Of a DNA stretch of 64,000 nucleotides, positions 9,187 through 20,861 are shown piece by piece. This DNA is from Xylophilus ampelinus. Its GTDB lineage: Bacteria > Pseudomonadota > Gammaproteobacteria > Burkholderiales > Burkholderiaceae_C. Position 1 is the stretch's first letter, and the number at the start of each line of letters is the position of its first letter. The notes beneath the pieces were generated by a model that saw only the letters and a program-made list of their open reading frames with translations, had not been told where the DNA came from and did not search any database. Location: positions 1-64,000 of the forward strand of contig NZ_CABFMN010000095.1 of the NCBI RefSeq assembly GCF_901875635.1, read 5' to 3'. The position numbers and the translations under genes are program-made.

Positions 9187-11879
9187 GAGCGGCTCTCCCC
9201 GCGACGAGGCGCGTCCTCGGCCGCCGCCCGGCCGCTCCGCAGGCGGCCGGCCTCCCCCTCGGGGGGTGGCGTGACACGACTGGAGGGAGTGCAAAGCTGG
9301 GGGGCTTCTTCACTCCAGAAATCCTTGCGGCAGAGCCCACGGGCGGCACAGAACTCGCACACGGCGCCCTCGCCCAATGCGGGCATGGCGGCGCCCTCGC
9401 CGATGCGGTGCAGGTCGTGCAGGATGCCCTCGACCAGCGCATCGCGCGCCGCCACCACCTCGGTCTGCTCCACGGTCTGCGTGCCCGAAGCCTTCTCGCC
9501 CACGTTGACATAGGCGGCGCGCAGCGTGTCCTCGTCGAGCAGCGCGGCGTAGAAGGCCAGCTGCGTGTCCTCGAAGGGCTCCTTCACGCGCAGTTTCGAG
9601 CTGTCGAGTGACTCCGTCTTGTAGTCGATCACGTAGGCGCGGCCATCGGCCTGCAGGCGGTCGATGCGGTCGAGGCGGCCGACCAGGCGCAGCTCGCCCA
9701 GAGGCTGCTCCAGCCGGGGCTCGGCCTGCTCGAAGATTGCACCCTCGTCCGCCTCATGCGCCGCCAGCCAGTCGAGGTAGCCCTCGCGCACCGCAGGCCA
9801 CGCGGCGGCAAAGGGCAGGAAGTCCGCCTCGGACAGGCCCATGGCCTGCGTGGCTTGCCCGGATGCTATCGAAATCATAGCTGCCCGCGCCCGCCGGTCG
9901 GGCGTCGGCGCCACTTTCAATGCGGCATGGAAGTGGTTCAGCACCTCATGCAGCCAGTTGCCGAAATCGCGCTTGTCGACCTCGCCTTCGAGCTCGTCAC
10001 TGCGCGCCAGGCCGAGCTGGCGCATCGCGAAGAAGCGGTAGGGGCAATGGCGCAGGTCGTCGTAGGCGCTGGCCGAGAGTTGCTTCACCGGCAGCGCGTC
10101 GCCGCGCGGCAGCGGTGGGTGCGTGGGTTGCGGCGCGACGGCAACGAGCGCGCGTGGATCGTCGGCTGCCTGCGTCGCGCCGGCCAGGCGCAAGGCCTGC
10201 ACGAAGGGACTCGGCCGCACCGGCTCGCCGCTGGCATCGAACTGGCGCCACACCAGGTCGAGGGCCGGCGCCTGCAATGCCAGCGACCATGCGGCGCGCT
10301 GCGCCCGTGCGAGCGTGTCCCGCGATGGCAGGCCGAGGGCGGCGCGCTGCGCTTCGGTCCAGTCGCCTGGCGGCTCGGGGCTGGCAGGCAGGCGCTGGTC
10401 GTCACAGCCGGGGATGACGACCGCCGCGAAGGCACGGCCCAGCAGTTGCGCCAGCGGCAGCACGGTGACCGCGGGCTCGCCCATGCCCGGCACGGCCAGC
10501 ACGACGCTGGCCGCCTCGAGCACATCGCGCGCCCAGGCGCTGAACTCGACCAGGCTGCTGCGCCCGCCGCTGCGCAATTCGCCTGGCGCCTCGTCGAGGT
10601 AGAGCGCGCCGATGACCTCGATGCCGGCCGCGTCGGCGACCAGGGCGTCCCACTGGTCCGCAGCCTGCAGCAGCTCGCGCATCGCGTGCAGCCACTCGTC
10701 CTGCAGGCGCGGCCGGGCCAGGGTGGCGCGGCAGGCCTCGACCTCGGCCGTGAGGCCGGCGAGCGCGACTTCGCTTTCGCGTGCGTCCCCGGCATCGGCC
10801 ACCTGCGCGATGAAGTGGCACCAGGCGCTCCAGTCGCGCAGGCCACGGTCGCGCAGGCGCACCTCCAGCGCGTCGAGCGTGTCACCGCGCCAGCGCGGCG
10901 CGTTCTTGAGCCAGTCGAGCACGTCGTCGCTGCGGGCGTCGTGCGCGCACGCACGCAGCGCACCCATCGCCTGCGCGGCAGCGCGCGTGGTGGAGAGCTT
11001 CCAGCCTGTCTCGTCCTGCACTGCGACGCCATGGGCCGTGAGTTGCGCGCCGATGCGGCGCGTGAGGGCGCGGTCGGTGGCGACCAGCGCCACCGGCGCC
11101 TGCCCGGCCGCGACGCGTTGCATGACACAGGCGGTGGCGCGCTCGGCCTCGTCTTCCGGGTCGTCGGCCGCGTGCAAGGCCGCCATCGTGCCGACCTCGG
11201 TCGGGAGGCCCGCGATCGGCAGGCGCAGCACGCGCGCCGGGCCGAAAAGCGCGGCGAGCGACAGCGTGAGCGGATCGGCCTGCAGGCCCTCGAGCACGAT
11301 CAGCGCATCGGCCTGCGCAAGCGCAGCGCCGTCGAGCAGCACGTCGGTCGCGTACGACGAGCTGGCCACCCAGGCCAGCGCGATGCCGTTGAGCGCGCTC
11401 TCGGTGTCGAACCAGGCCGAACCGCGTCCCGCATCGATCGCGGGCTGCACGGATTGCGCCCAGGCCGCACGCTGCTGCGGCGGCTGCGCGGCGGCCAGCG
11501 GCGCGAGCTGCTGCGCGATGTCGACCAGCCGGCCGGCCAGCGCGTGCCGCAGGCCGCCCTGGCCGGCGCGCGTCAGCAGCGACTGCGCGGTGAGCAGGTC
11601 GCGCGCCATGTCGAAGGCGATGTCGTCCTCGCCCGGCACGAAGCCGCCCGCACTGCGCGCCCAGTTGCGCGTGGTCTCGAAGCGCGGCGCGAAGCCGGCA
11701 TTCCCGCACTGCGCCCACATCGCCCGACCGATCGCGATCAACTGGCCGTAGGGCACGAGAACGATGGTGCGCGCGGGGTGCAGCGAATGCTGCGCGATGT
11801 GCGCGGCGATGCGTGCGACCAGGCCCTGCAGCGGGTCGCACCACAGCGCACGCGCGGGGTCGTTCAGGGCAGCATTCAT
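9183..11879 (-). CDS. addB: AddB-like PD-(D/E)XK nuclease/inactive helicase
   Basis: An 898-residue partner of AddA. The N-terminal two thirds resemble a degenerate SF1 helicase (IVLVPYGQL near the start, [14 protein letters not shown] later) without a usable Walker A. The C-terminus is a RecB-type nuclease: [33 protein letters not shown]. One Cys in LRHCPYRFF (about residue 610) and three in [10 protein letters not shown] near residue 845 have the spacing of the iron-sulfur staple known from AddB nucleases. The start is the ATG at 11879. The stop overlaps the addA start. A dispersed repeat is translated in frame within the nuclease domain. Divergent from trxA. Confidence 0.85.
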   Translation of the reverse strand: MNAALNDPARALWCDPLQGLVARIAAHIAQHSLHPARTIVLVPYGQLIAIGRAMWAQCGNAGFAPRFETTRNWARSAGGFVPGEDDIAFDMARDLLTAQSLLTRAGQGGLRHALAGRLVDIAQQLAPLAAAQPPQQRAAWAQSVQPAIDAGRGSAWFDTESALNGIALAWVASSSYATDVLLDGAALAQADALIVLEGLQADPLTLSLAALFGPARVLRLPIAGLPTEVGTMAALHAADDPEDEAERATACVMQRVAAGQAPVALVATDRALTRRIGAQLTAHGVAVQDETGWKLSTTRAAAQAMGALRACAHDARSDDVLDWLKNAPRWRGDTLDALEVRLRDRGLRDWSAWCHFIAQVADAGDARESEVALAGLTAEVEACRATLARPRLQDEWLHAMRELLQAADQWDALVADAAGIEVIGALYLDEAPGELRSGGRSSLVEFSAWARDVLEAASVVLAVPGMGEPAVTVLPLAQLLGRAFAAVVIPGCDDQRLPASPEPPGDWTEAQRAALGLPSRDTLARAQRAAWSLALQAPALDLVWRQFDASGEPVRPSPFVQALRLAGATQAADDPRALVAVAPQPTHPPLPRGDALPVKQLSASAYDDLRHCPYRFFAMRQLGLARSDELEGEVDKRDFGNWLHEVLNHFHAALKVAPTPDRRARAAMISIASGQATQAMGLSEADFLPFAAAWPAVREGYLDWLAAHEADEGAIFEQAEPRLEQPLGELRLVGRLDRIDRLQADGRAYVIDYKTESLDSSKLRVKEPFEDTQLAFYAALLDEDTLRAAYVNVGEKASGTQTVEQTEVVAARDALVEGILHDLHRIGEGAAMPALGEGAVCEFCAARGLCRKDFWSEEAPQLCTPSSRVTPPPEGEAGRLRSGRAAAEDAPRRGESRS
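9863..9922 (+). repeat. dispersed palindromic repeat, copy 2 (inside addB)
   Basis: ATGCTATCGAAATCATAGC followed by TGCCCGCGCCCG..CGGGCG and CACTTTCAA matches the same element as the other copies. It is read from the opposite strand as part of AddB (about [20 protein letters not shown]), between the [12 protein letters not shown] and [10 protein letters not shown] segments. It does not interrupt the frame. Confidence 0.7.
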
Positions 11880-11908
11880 GGGGTGCGGCGCAGGGCGCAA
11901 CGAGGGGG

Positions 11909-11960
11909 AAAGCTATCGCCGCCATAGCCTGTGCGCAGGGCACGACGGCTCTTGGTTTCT
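11909..11960 (+). repeat. possible degenerate copy of the dispersed repeat
   Basis: AAAGCTATC-N6-CATAGC followed by a GC-rich hairpin-like stretch and TTGGTTTC, in the addB/trxA divergent region. The left palindrome fits the family, but the rest is too diverged to be sure. The region should also hold the trxA and addB promoters; no convincing -35/-10 pair could be chosen. Confidence 0.3.
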
Positions 11961-12019
11961 GTCACAATGGCCCGCACTGTAGCTGCACCGCAACCACACA
12001 CAGCGCTAAGGAACAGCCC

Positions 12020-12352
12020 ATGGCCAGCGAACTCATCAAGCACGTTTCCGATTCTTCTTTCGAAGCCGACGTCCTGCAATCCGACAAGCCCGTGCTCGTG
12101 GACTACTGGGCCGAATGGTGCGGTCCCTGCAAGATGATCGCACCCATCCTGGACGACGTCTCGGCCACCTACGAAGGCAAGCTGCAGATCGCCAAGATGA
12201 ACGTCGACGAGAACCGCGACATCCCGGCCAAGTTCGGCATCCGCGGCATCCCCACGCTGATGGTCTTCAAGAACGGCCAGCTCGCCGCCACCAAGGTCGG
12301 CGCGATGAGCAAGGCGCAGCTCACGGCCTTCATCGATCAGCAGCTCGCCTGA
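12020..12352 (+). CDS. trxA: thioredoxin 1
   Basis: A 110-residue cytoplasmic thioredoxin with the active site WCGPC (Cys34 and Cys37), the conserved cis-Pro loop [11 protein letters not shown] and the KxDxxxN segment ([11 protein letters not shown]). It reduces protein disulfides and supplies ribonucleotide reductase, methionine sulfoxide reductase and others. The start is the ATG at 12020, preceded by AAGGAACAG; the longer open frame would add an unrelated N-terminus. It is followed by a strong intrinsic terminator and then rho, the same trxA-rho neighbourhood seen in many proteobacteria. Confidence 0.97.
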   Translation: MASELIKHVSDSSFEADVLQSDKPVLVDYWAEWCGPCKMIAPILDDVSATYEGKLQIAKMNVDENRDIPAKFGIRGIPTLMVFKNGQLAATKVGAMSKAQLTAFIDQQLA

Positions 12353-12384
12353 GCCGACGCACACACCGTCGCCTCTCCGACACG

Positions 12385-12419
12385 AACGGCCGGTGCGCAA
12401 TGCCCGGCCGTTCTTTTTT
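12385..12419 (+). terminator. intrinsic terminator after trxA
   Basis: AACGGCCGG and CCGGCCGTT form a perfect 9-bp stem with a 10-base loop, followed by C and six T. It separates trxA from rho, which then needs its own promoter; TCATAAT at about 12423-12429 is a possible -10. Confidence 0.9.
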
Positions 12420-12556
12420 CCTGTCATAATCACTCGCACTCACCGGCCTCACCCAAGCCCGGTCGAATTCCAAGGTTTGCAGGGCATCAATCTCGCCCCG
12501 CCGCAAACCCCTCCCCTCCCGCAGACATTCCAGAATTCCCCCCACGGGGTCATTCC

Positions 12557-13822
<1,266 letters not shown>

Positions 13823-13851
13823 CCACCGCCACCTGCCGTGCGCTCGCAGCG

Positions 13852-13882
13852 AAACCCGCCCCAACGGCGGGTTTTCTCTTTT
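13852..13882. terminator. intrinsic terminator after rho, probably bidirectional
   Basis: AAACCCGCC and GGCGGGTTT form a stem around CCAAC, followed by TCTCTTTTC on the plus strand and preceded by a mirror A-run for the minus strand. It lies between convergent rho and the oxidoreductase gene, so it can serve both. Confidence 0.85.
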
Positions 13883-14976
13883 CAGCGACGCAGTGCGCGT
13901 CCTTCGATCGCGCTCCGTTGCCCCAGGTCGAGCCACTCCATCAGTTCGACGGCCTCCTCGAGCGAGACCGGCGCCGACCCCTCACCGCGGATCGCATCGC
14001 GCACCATCGCGTAGTAGCCCGTGTAGTCGCCACGCACATTGCGCACGGCCTGCGTGACGGCCTGGCCATCGGCGGCCGGGCGCACCCATTGCCCTTCCAG
14101 CGGGTCGACGCCCCATGTGTCGCCGCCGGGTGTGGCGCCGGCACGCAGTGCATCCTCCTGGGGGTCGACGCCGTGCTTGACGTAGCTGCCTGCGGTCCCG
14201 TGCAGCAGGTAGCGTGGGGCAGCGTGCGCGGCCAGCGTGGTCGCATGCAGCACCACCCGCAGCGGTGCGGCCGGACCGCTCTCGTAGCGCAGCACGGCGT
14301 GGAAGTAGTCCTCGACCTGGGCGCCGTCGCGCAGCGTCGCGCTGTCGAGTTGCAGCGTGTCGGGCGGCCCGAACAGTTGCAGCGCCTGGTCCAGCAGGTG
14401 CGAGCCCAGGTCCACCCACAACCCGGCACCGGGCACGGCCTGCTCGCGCCAGCGGTCGCGCACCTCTGGCCGGAAGCGGTCGAAGTGCGACTCGAAATAC
14501 ACCGGCCGGCCGACCGCACCCTGCGCCAGCAGGTCGCGCAGGGTCAGGAAATCCGCGTCCCACCGCCGGTTCTGGTAGACGGTGAGCACGAGGCCACGTT
14601 GGCGGGCAAGTTCCGCCAGCTCGTGCGCCTGGCCGGCATCGAGCGTGAACGGCTTGTCGACGACGACGTGCTTGCCGGCCAGCAGCGCCTGCCGCGCGAC
14701 CGGATGGTGTTGAGCGTTGGGCGTCGCGACCACCACGAGCTCGATGTCCGGCCTGGCGACCAGCGCGTCGACGTCGGGCACCACGGCCGCGCCCGGCCAG
14801 GCCGCATGCACCTTGTGCGGCTGCGAGCTGGCCACGGCCGCCAGCACGAGACCGGGCACGGCTGCGATCACCGGCGCATGGAAGGTCTGGCCGGCGAAGC
14901 CGAAGCCGACCACGCCCACGCGCACGGGCGCAGGGCTGGCAGGAGAAGCACCGGATTTCGGATCGGGAACGGTCAT
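13882..14976 (-). CDS. Gfo/Idh/MocA-family oxidoreductase
   Basis: A 364-residue NAD(P)-dependent dehydrogenase-like protein. The N-terminal Rossmann fold has VGVVGFGFAGQTFHAPVI. The family signature HVVVDKPFTLDAGQA contains the EKP-like motif (here DKP) whose Lys is catalytic. The C-terminal alpha/beta domain starts around YQNRRWDADFLTL and includes GLWVDLGSHLLDQAL. The DKPF/YQNRRWDAD arrangement is that of the YdgJ/YhhX-like subgroup, which acts on sugar-type substrates; the substrate here cannot be told. The start is the ATG at 14976. It is a single gene, convergent with rho and divergent from rpmE2. Confidence 0.9.
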   Translation of the reverse strand: MTVPDPKSGASPASPAPVRVGVVGFGFAGQTFHAPVIAAVPGLVLAAVASSQPHKVHAAWPGAAVVPDVDALVARPDIELVVVATPNAQHHPVARQALLAGKHVVVDKPFTLDAGQAHELAELARQRGLVLTVYQNRRWDADFLTLRDLLAQGAVGRPVYFESHFDRFRPEVRDRWREQAVPGAGLWVDLGSHLLDQALQLFGPPDTLQLDSATLRDGAQVEDYFHAVLRYESGPAAPLRVVLHATTLAAHAAPRYLLHGTAGSYVKHGVDPQEDALRAGATPGGDTWGVDPLEGQWVRPAADGQAVTQAVRNVRGDYTGYYAMVRDAIRGEGSAPVSLEEAVELMEWLDLGQRSAIEGRALRR

Positions 14977-15138
14977 GGGCGCAGGGAATTGACGACGGGC
15001 AGGGCCAGTATGCGATAATCGAAGGCTTCCCGCGAAAAGTGCACCCGGCACACCGCCGGCTTGCCAGCCGCCCCAGGACCCTTGCGTCCGGCGCTGCTGG
15101 CAGATGTGGCTCTCGCATCGACCCTCGAGGAAAAGACC

Positions 15139-15402
15139 ATGGCCAAAGAAGGCATCCACCCCAACTACCGCGAAGTGCTGTTCGTGGACCTCTCCAACGG
15201 TTTCAAGTTCGTGACGCGTTCGTGCGCGAACACCAAGGAAACCGGCAAGACCGACGACGGCCGCGAACTGCCGCTGTTCAAGCTCGACACCTCGAGCGAA
15301 TCGCATCCCTTCTACACCGGCACCCAGAAGTCGGTCGACAACATGGGCGGCCGCGTGGAGCGCTTCCGCAACAAGTTCGGCAAGACCGCGCTGTCGAAGT
15401 AA
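15139..15402 (+). CDS. rpmE2: 50S ribosomal protein L31 type B
   Basis: An 87-residue ribosomal protein beginning [17 protein letters not shown], with the type B signature [10 protein letters not shown]...[12 protein letters not shown]. It lacks the zinc-binding CxxC motifs of type A L31, so it is the zinc-independent paralogue. The start ATG has GAGGAAAAG upstream; the longer open frame is not supported. A strong terminator follows. Confidence 0.97.
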   Translation: MAKEGIHPNYREVLFVDLSNGFKFVTRSCANTKETGKTDDGRELPLFKLDTSSESHPFYTGTQKSVDNMGGRVERFRNKFGKTALSK

Positions 15403-15446
15403 GCTTCTTCGCCGACCACCTGCACGCCGGCCGCCGGATGTGCAAC

Positions 15447-15480
15447 GGGCAGCCCGGGTGACCGCGCTGCCCTTTTTCTT
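15447..15480 (+). terminator. intrinsic terminator after rpmE2
   Basis: GGGCAGC and GCTGCCC form a 7-bp stem followed at once by TTTTTCTT. It ends the rpmE2 transcript about 45 bases after its stop. Confidence 0.85.
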
Positions 15481-15519
15481 GCTTTTTCCCACCGTCGTCT
15501 GCGACGACACCCGGTCCCG

Positions 15520-17253
15520 TTGAATCAGCCCACGCCCGCCATCGTTGCCCAGAGCGCCGTGCGCCGCCTGCCGCGCATCGCGCTGCTGATGCTGTGCGCG
15601 GCCTACCTGATGCCGGGCTTGCTGGGCCGCGGCCCGTGGAAGAGCGCCGACGTCACCGCCTTCGGCTACATGGCGGCGTTGGCGCAGAACACCGCGGGCA
15701 TTGGCCGCTGGTTCGACCCCCTGCTGCTCGGGCTGCGGCCCGAGACGCCCGCCCTGCTACCCTACTGGCTGGGCGCATGGGCGATCCAGCTGGCACCTTG
15801 GCTCCGGCCCGACCTGGCCGTGCGCATCGTGTTCGCCCTGATGCTGTGGGGCACCTTCACGGCCACCTGGTACGCCGTGTACTACCTCGCCCGGACGCCG
15901 CGCGCGCAGCCCGTGGCCTTCGCCTTCGGCGGGGAGGCGCGCCCCACCGACTACGCGCGCGCCATGGCCGACGGCGGCCTGCTCGCCCTCATCGCCAGCC
16001 TGGGGCTGGCGCAGCTGGGCCACGAGACCACGCCCGCGCTGGCGCAGCTCTTCTTCGTGGCCTGCATGTTCTACGGCGTCGCCGCCCTGCCGTACCGCCG
16101 CACCGCGCCGCTGGTCGGACTGGCGGTCGGCAGCCTCGGCCTGGCGCTGAGCGGCGCGCCCTCGCTCGGCTTGGCGCTGGGCCTGGGCGCACTGTGGCTC
16201 GCGGTCCGCGAACACCGAGCCGCCGCGCGCGACGACGGCACCGAACCCGCGCCGACCTTCGGTTGGCCGGCCATCGCCGGCATCGCCCTGGCGGTGGCGC
16301 TCGCGCTCGCAGTCGCCGTCGCGCTCGGGCAGGTCCACTGGCGTATCGCACCGCCAGGGTCGCACGCCGGCGTGTCGGCGTGGTCGGACTGGCGCAGCCT
16401 CATCAAGCTCTTCATCTGGTTCACCTGGCCAGCCTGGCCGCTGGCTGTGTGGACGCTGTGGCGCTGGCGCCGACAGCTCGGCGCGCGCCATGTCGCGCTG
16501 CCGCTGTGGTTCATGCTGGTGCCGGTGGCCGCGACCCTGCTGACCGACTTCGCGGATCGCTCGCTGCTGCTCGCCTTGCCGGCCCTGGCCACGCTGGCCG
16601 CCTTCGCGCTGCCCACCTTCCGGCGCAGCGTGTCGGCGCTGATCGACTGGTTCACGCTGCTGTTCTTCAGCGGCTCGGCGGTGCTGATCTGGCTGTATTG
16701 GATCGCCATGCAGACCGGCACACCGCCGAAGATGGCAGCCAGCATCGCGCGCCTGGCCCCCGGCCATGTGGCGGAGTTCTCGCCGCTGGTGTTCGTGCTG
16801 GCCGTCCTCGCCACGCTGGTCTGGTGCTGGCTCGTGCGATGGCGCACCGGCCGCCACCGCGCGGCACTGTGGAAGACGCTGGTGCTGCCGGCCGGCGGTG
16901 TGACGCTGTGCTGGATGCTGCTCATGACGCTGTGGCTGCCCGCGCTCGACCACGCCCTGAGCTATGCGCCCCAGGTGCACGCCATCGCCCAGCGCACCGG
17001 CCCCACGCGCTGCGTGGCCGAGCTGGGCGTGGGCCGCGCGCAGATCGCTGCGCTGCGCCACCACGCGGGCTACGACCTGCAACCGATCAACTCCCACACC
17101 GAGTGCGACTGGCTGGTCGTCAAGCCCGAGGTCGTGAGCCTGCTGCACCACATCGTGAGCCTGGAGGACTGGCGCCTGATCGGCACCTTCCGCCGCACGA
17201 CCAACCCCAACGACGACCTGCTGCTGTACCAGCGCGCGCCGGCAGCCCGGTGA
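15520..17253 (+). CDS. ArnT-like multispanning membrane protein (glycosyltransferase 39 type)
   Basis: A 577-residue integral membrane protein with about 11-12 hydrophobic spans and a soluble C-terminal domain of about 110 residues (from VHAIAQRTGPTRCVAEL). The layout, with a short first loop GRGPWKSADVTAFGYMAAL after span 1, resembles ArnT/GT39 enzymes that move sugars from lipid carriers. The usual Asp-Glu catalytic pair is not clear (KSADVTA is present instead), so the activity is unproven. The start is a TTG at 15520 with no strong ribosome binding site; later starts are possible. The next gene begins 7 bases after the stop, so it is probably cotranscribed with the MATE gene. Confidence 0.7.
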   Translation: MNQPTPAIVAQSAVRRLPRIALLMLCAAYLMPGLLGRGPWKSADVTAFGYMAALAQNTAGIGRWFDPLLLGLRPETPALLPYWLGAWAIQLAPWLRPDLAVRIVFALMLWGTFTATWYAVYYLARTPRAQPVAFAFGGEARPTDYARAMADGGLLALIASLGLAQLGHETTPALAQLFFVACMFYGVAALPYRRTAPLVGLAVGSLGLALSGAPSLGLALGLGALWLAVREHRAAARDDGTEPAPTFGWPAIAGIALAVALALAVAVALGQVHWRIAPPGSHAGVSAWSDWRSLIKLFIWFTWPAWPLAVWTLWRWRRQLGARHVALPLWFMLVPVAATLLTDFADRSLLLALPALATLAAFALPTFRRSVSALIDWFTLLFFSGSAVLIWLYWIAMQTGTPPKMAASIARLAPGHVAEFSPLVFVLAVLATLVWCWLVRWRTGRHRAALWKTLVLPAGGVTLCWMLLMTLWLPALDHALSYAPQVHAIAQRTGPTRCVAELGVGRAQIAALRHHAGYDLQPINSHTECDWLVVKPEVVSLLHHIVSLEDWRLIGTFRRTTNPNDDLLLYQRAPAAR

Positions 17254-17260
17254 CGTCGCC

Positions 17261-18646
17261 GTGATCGCCATCCGTTCCGGCATGGGCGAGCGCGCCACCA
17301 TCGCTCGCCACGCCGGCACCGTGCTGGTGGGGCAGCTCGCGGTGATGGCCTTCGGCGTCACCGACACCATCGTCGCCGGACGCTTCGCCGAGAACGCGCT
17401 GGCCGCGCTGTCGGTCGGCGCCGCCATCTTCATCAGCGTGTTCGTCTCGCTGATGGGTGCGCTGCAGGCACTGCTGCCGATCTGGGCCGAGTTGCACGGC
17501 GCGGGCCGCGGCCACGACATGGGGCGCTCCGTGCGGCAGTCGCTGTACCTGTGCGCGGCCGCCATCGTGGTGGGCATGGCGGTGCTGCTCTTCCCGCACC
17601 CCTTGCTGCGCTGGACACAGGTGCCCGAGGCGATGCAGGCCGATGTCGCGCACTACCTCGGCGTGCTGGCTTTCGCCCTGCCGCCTGCCCTGCTGTTCCG
17701 CCTCTACAGCACGCTCAACCAGGCCCTGGGCCGCCCGCAGCTCGTGACCTGGCTGCAGCTCGGTTCGCTGGGCGTGAAGCTGCCCCTGTCGATCCTGCTG
17801 ACCTTCGGCGGCCTGGGCGTACCGGCGCTCGGCCTGCTGGGCTGCGGCCTCGCGACGCTGGCCGTCAACTGGCTGATGCTCGGCATGGCGGTGTGGCTGC
17901 TGCGCACCCAGCCGCTGTACCGCGCATTCGCCCTGTGGCGGCGCCCCGAGCGGCCGGACTGGTCGCAGCTTCGGCAGTTCGCCCGGCTCGGCGTGCCCGG
18001 CGGGCTGTCGGTGCTGGTGGAGGTCACCTCCTTCACGCTGATGGCCCTCTTCATCGCGCGCCTGGGCACCACCGCGGCGGCCGCCCACCAAATCGCCTCC
18101 AACCTCACCGCGGTCGCCTACATGGCACCGCTGTCGCTGGGCCTGGCGACCAGTGCACGGGTGAGCTACTGGCTCGGCACGGGCGACGCGGAGAAGGCCC
18201 GGCATGCCTGCCGCCTGGGCTTCGAGCTGGCCCTGGCATGCGCCCTCGTCGCCGCCAGCACCATGGCCGTGGCGCGCTGGCCCCTGGCGGGGCTGTATTC
18301 GACCAACCCCGACGTGGTCGCCCTGGCCGCGACGCTGCTGCTCGCCACGGCCGCCTACCACCTGGCCGACGCCACGCAGACCATGTGCGTCTTCGTGCTG
18401 CGCTGCTACCGCGTCACGGTGCTTCCGCTGGTCATCTACTGTGCGTTGCTGTGGGGGCTGGGCCTGGCCGGCAGCTACCTGCTGGCGTACCACGGGCTCG
18501 GCCCCATCGCGGCGATGCGCTCCCCGCTGGCCTTCTGGATCATGAGCGCCGCGGCGCTCGGGCTCACAGCTCTGATCTTCGTGTTGCTGCTGGGGTGGGT
18601 ATTCAGGCGCTCACACTCACCGGCCGCGCCGGCCGCATCCGCATGA
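17261..18646 (+). CDS. MATE-family efflux transporter
   Basis: About 461 residues with 12 membrane spans arranged as two MatE repeats (first with VLVGQLAVMAFGVTDTIVAGR, second with FARLGVPGGLSVLVEV). Such proteins export cationic drugs or metabolites in exchange for Na+ or H+, here of the NorM-like branch. The start is GTG at 17261 or ATG at 17282 (MGERATIARHAG); the latter fits the family start better. The 3' end overlaps the convergent phoR gene by 44 bases, so there is no room for a terminator between them. Confidence 0.9.
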   Translation: MIAIRSGMGERATIARHAGTVLVGQLAVMAFGVTDTIVAGRFAENALAALSVGAAIFISVFVSLMGALQALLPIWAELHGAGRGHDMGRSVRQSLYLCAAAIVVGMAVLLFPHPLLRWTQVPEAMQADVAHYLGVLAFALPPALLFRLYSTLNQALGRPQLVTWLQLGSLGVKLPLSILLTFGGLGVPALGLLGCGLATLAVNWLMLGMAVWLLRTQPLYRAFALWRRPERPDWSQLRQFARLGVPGGLSVLVEVTSFTLMALFIARLGTTAAAAHQIASNLTAVAYMAPLSLGLATSARVSYWLGTGDAEKARHACRLGFELALACALVAASTMAVARWPLAGLYSTNPDVVALAATLLLATAAYHLADATQTMCVFVLRCYRVTVLPLVIYCALLWGLGLAGSYLLAYHGLGPIAAMRSPLAFWIMSAAALGLTALIFVLLLGWVFRRSHSPAAPAASA

Positions 18647-19943
18647 CGGGGAACAGCAGCGCGAAGCGCGAGCCCTGCCCCGGCGTGCTCTCGATCCGCA
18701 ATTGCGCGCCGTGGCGCTGCGCGATGTGCTTCACGATCGCCAGCCCCAGGCCGGTGCCGCCCGTCTCGCGCGACCGGCTGCGGTCCACGCGGTAGAAACG
18801 CTCGGTCAGCCGCGGGATGTGCTCGGCTGCGATGCCCGGCCCGGTGTCGCGCACCGCGAACTCGCCGCGACCGTCGGGCAGCAGGCGCCATGTCACCGTC
18901 ACCTCGCCGCCCGGCGGCGTGTAGCGCACGGCATTGCTCACCAGGTTGGACATGGCGCTCTGCAGCTCGGTGGCCGCACCTGATATCTCGGAGTCGGTTT
19001 CGATGGCGAAGAAGAGCCGGTGCCCCTGCGCCGACAGCCGCTCCGACAGGCCGCGCGCCTCGTCCTCGCAATGCGCCAGCAGCGCGCGCACCCGCGTCCA
19101 CTGGTTCATCGGCGGCGCGGCGCTGCCTTCCAGGCGCGACAGCGTCAACAGGTCTTGCACCAGCGTGCCCATGCGTTGCGCCTGCTGCCCCATGAGGCCG
19201 AGGTAACGACTGCGCTCGTCGGCCTCCAGCGGCAGGCTCTGCAGCGTCTCGACGAAGCCGGTCAGCACGGTGAGCGGCGTGCGGATCTCGTGCGACACGT
19301 TGGCGACGAAATCGCGCCGCATGGCGTCGGCCTGCTCCAGCGCCGTGATGTCGCGCGTCAGCAGCAGCCGCCGGTTGCCGGCATAGGGATGCACCTGCAC
19401 CGACAGGCGCATGAGCTTGCCGTGCGGGCCGGTCTGCATCGAAGGGGCGTCGATGACCACGTCGCGGCTGTAGTTCCACGAGGCGAGGTAGGCCACGAAG
19501 GCGGGGTCGCGCACCAGGTTGGCCAGGTGCTGCTGCAGGTCGCGTTCGGCGTCGATGCCCAGCTGCGAGGCCGCCGTCTGGTTGCACCACTCGATGCGGC
19601 CCTGCTCGTCGATCAGCACGACGCCGTTGGGCGAGGCCTGGATGGCCTCCAGGAATTCGTGCAGCCGATCCTCGGCCTGGCGCGTCTGCTGCTCGCGCGT
19701 GCGCAGCAGCTTTCGGATGCGCTCGGCCAGCTCGCCCCAGACCCCCGGGCCGCGCGATGGGAGCCCGGCCGCGTCGTCGCGCAGCGCCAGCAGCAGGCGC
19801 TGTGCGCGCCAGGCGTCGAGCAGCAGCCAGGCCAGCGCGCCGGCCCAGGCGCCGATCCACAGAAATTTCCAGCCAAAAACGGCCCCGACGCCCGTCCCGC
19901 CTGCGCAAGACGCTATCAAAAACGTAGCAATTCGGAGGGGCAT
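18603..19943 (-). CDS. phoR: phosphate regulon sensor histidine kinase PhoR
   Basis: A 446-residue inner-membrane kinase. A short hydrophobic N-terminus is followed by a PAS domain (about 90-190; PNGVVLIDEQGRIEWCNQTAA), the H box DFVANVSHEIRTPL (His near 218) and the ATPase boxes N (SNLVSNAVRYTPPGGE), G1 (VRDTGPGIA) and G2 (GGTGLGLAIVK). It phosphorylates PhoB when phosphate is scarce and answers to PhoU/PstB. A dispersed repeat is translated as residues about 4-27 and makes up much of the first hydrophobic segment. Last gene of the pst-pho operon; its 3' end overlaps the MATE gene. Confidence 0.95.
   Translation of the reverse strand: MPLRIATFLIASCAGGTGVGAVFGWKFLWIGAWAGALAWLLLDAWRAQRLLLALRDDAAGLPSRGPGVWGELAERIRKLLRTREQQTRQAEDRLHEFLEAIQASPNGVVLIDEQGRIEWCNQTAASQLGIDAERDLQQHLANLVRDPAFVAYLASWNYSRDVVIDAPSMQTGPHGKLMRLSVQVHPYAGNRRLLLTRDITALEQADAMRRDFVANVSHEIRTPLTVLTGFVETLQSLPLEADERSRYLGLMGQQAQRMGTLVQDLLTLSRLEGSAAPPMNQWTRVRALLAHCEDEARGLSERLSAQGHRLFFAIETDSEISGAATELQSAMSNLVSNAVRYTPPGGEVTVTWRLLPDGRGEFAVRDTGPGIAAEHIPRLTERFYRVDRSRSRETGGTGLGLAIVKHIAQRHGAQLRIESTPGQGSRFALLFPVMRMRPARPVSVSA
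19862..19932 (-). repeat. dispersed palindromic repeat, copy 3 (start of phoR)
   Basis: Read on the minus strand: ATTGCTACG..TTTGATAGC, then GCAGGCGGGACGGGCG, GGCCGTTTTTGGCTGGAAATT. This is the same element as the others, in forward orientation relative to phoR. It supplies the codons for about IATFLIASCAGGTGVGAVFG just after the phoR start and keeps the frame. Confidence 0.75.
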
Positions 19944-20030
19944 GGAGGCAATTATCCGTACCGGGCAGGCGCCGGGGAACGGCTATGAAGGACCGGCGCC
20001 GGCTGGCGGCACCGGGCGCTCGGCAGCGAC

Positions 20031-20723
<693 letters not shown>

Positions 20724-20743
20724 GTCAGTACGGGTACGGACAA

Positions 20744-20852
20744 CCGTACGCGAAGGTCGCGGAAGTTCCGCGAAGGACGCCAAAGAAAACCACAAGATCT
20801 TTTCATGTCTCTTTCGCGACCTTTGCGAAACCTTAGCGGCCTTCGCGTACGG
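20744..20852. repeat. hairpin repeat element, copy A (phoU-phoB gap)
   Basis: A 109-base imperfect inverted repeat. The outer arms CCGTACGCGAAGG and CCTTCGCGTACGG are perfect, and the inner parts (CGCGGAAGTTCCGCGAAGGACGC against CTTTCGCGACCTTTGCGAAACC) pair partly. It fills nearly the whole phoU-phoB gap. The element at 21602-21705 has the same arm sequences. Confidence 0.85.
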
Positions 20853-20861
20853 AGGGCCGCT

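Noticed and set aside
5914-9513. Very long plus-strand open frame (about 1199 codons) opposite addA
   Set aside because: It is His/Arg/Gln-rich without motifs, an antisense shadow of the GC-rich addA gene, whose helicase and nuclease motifs are clear.
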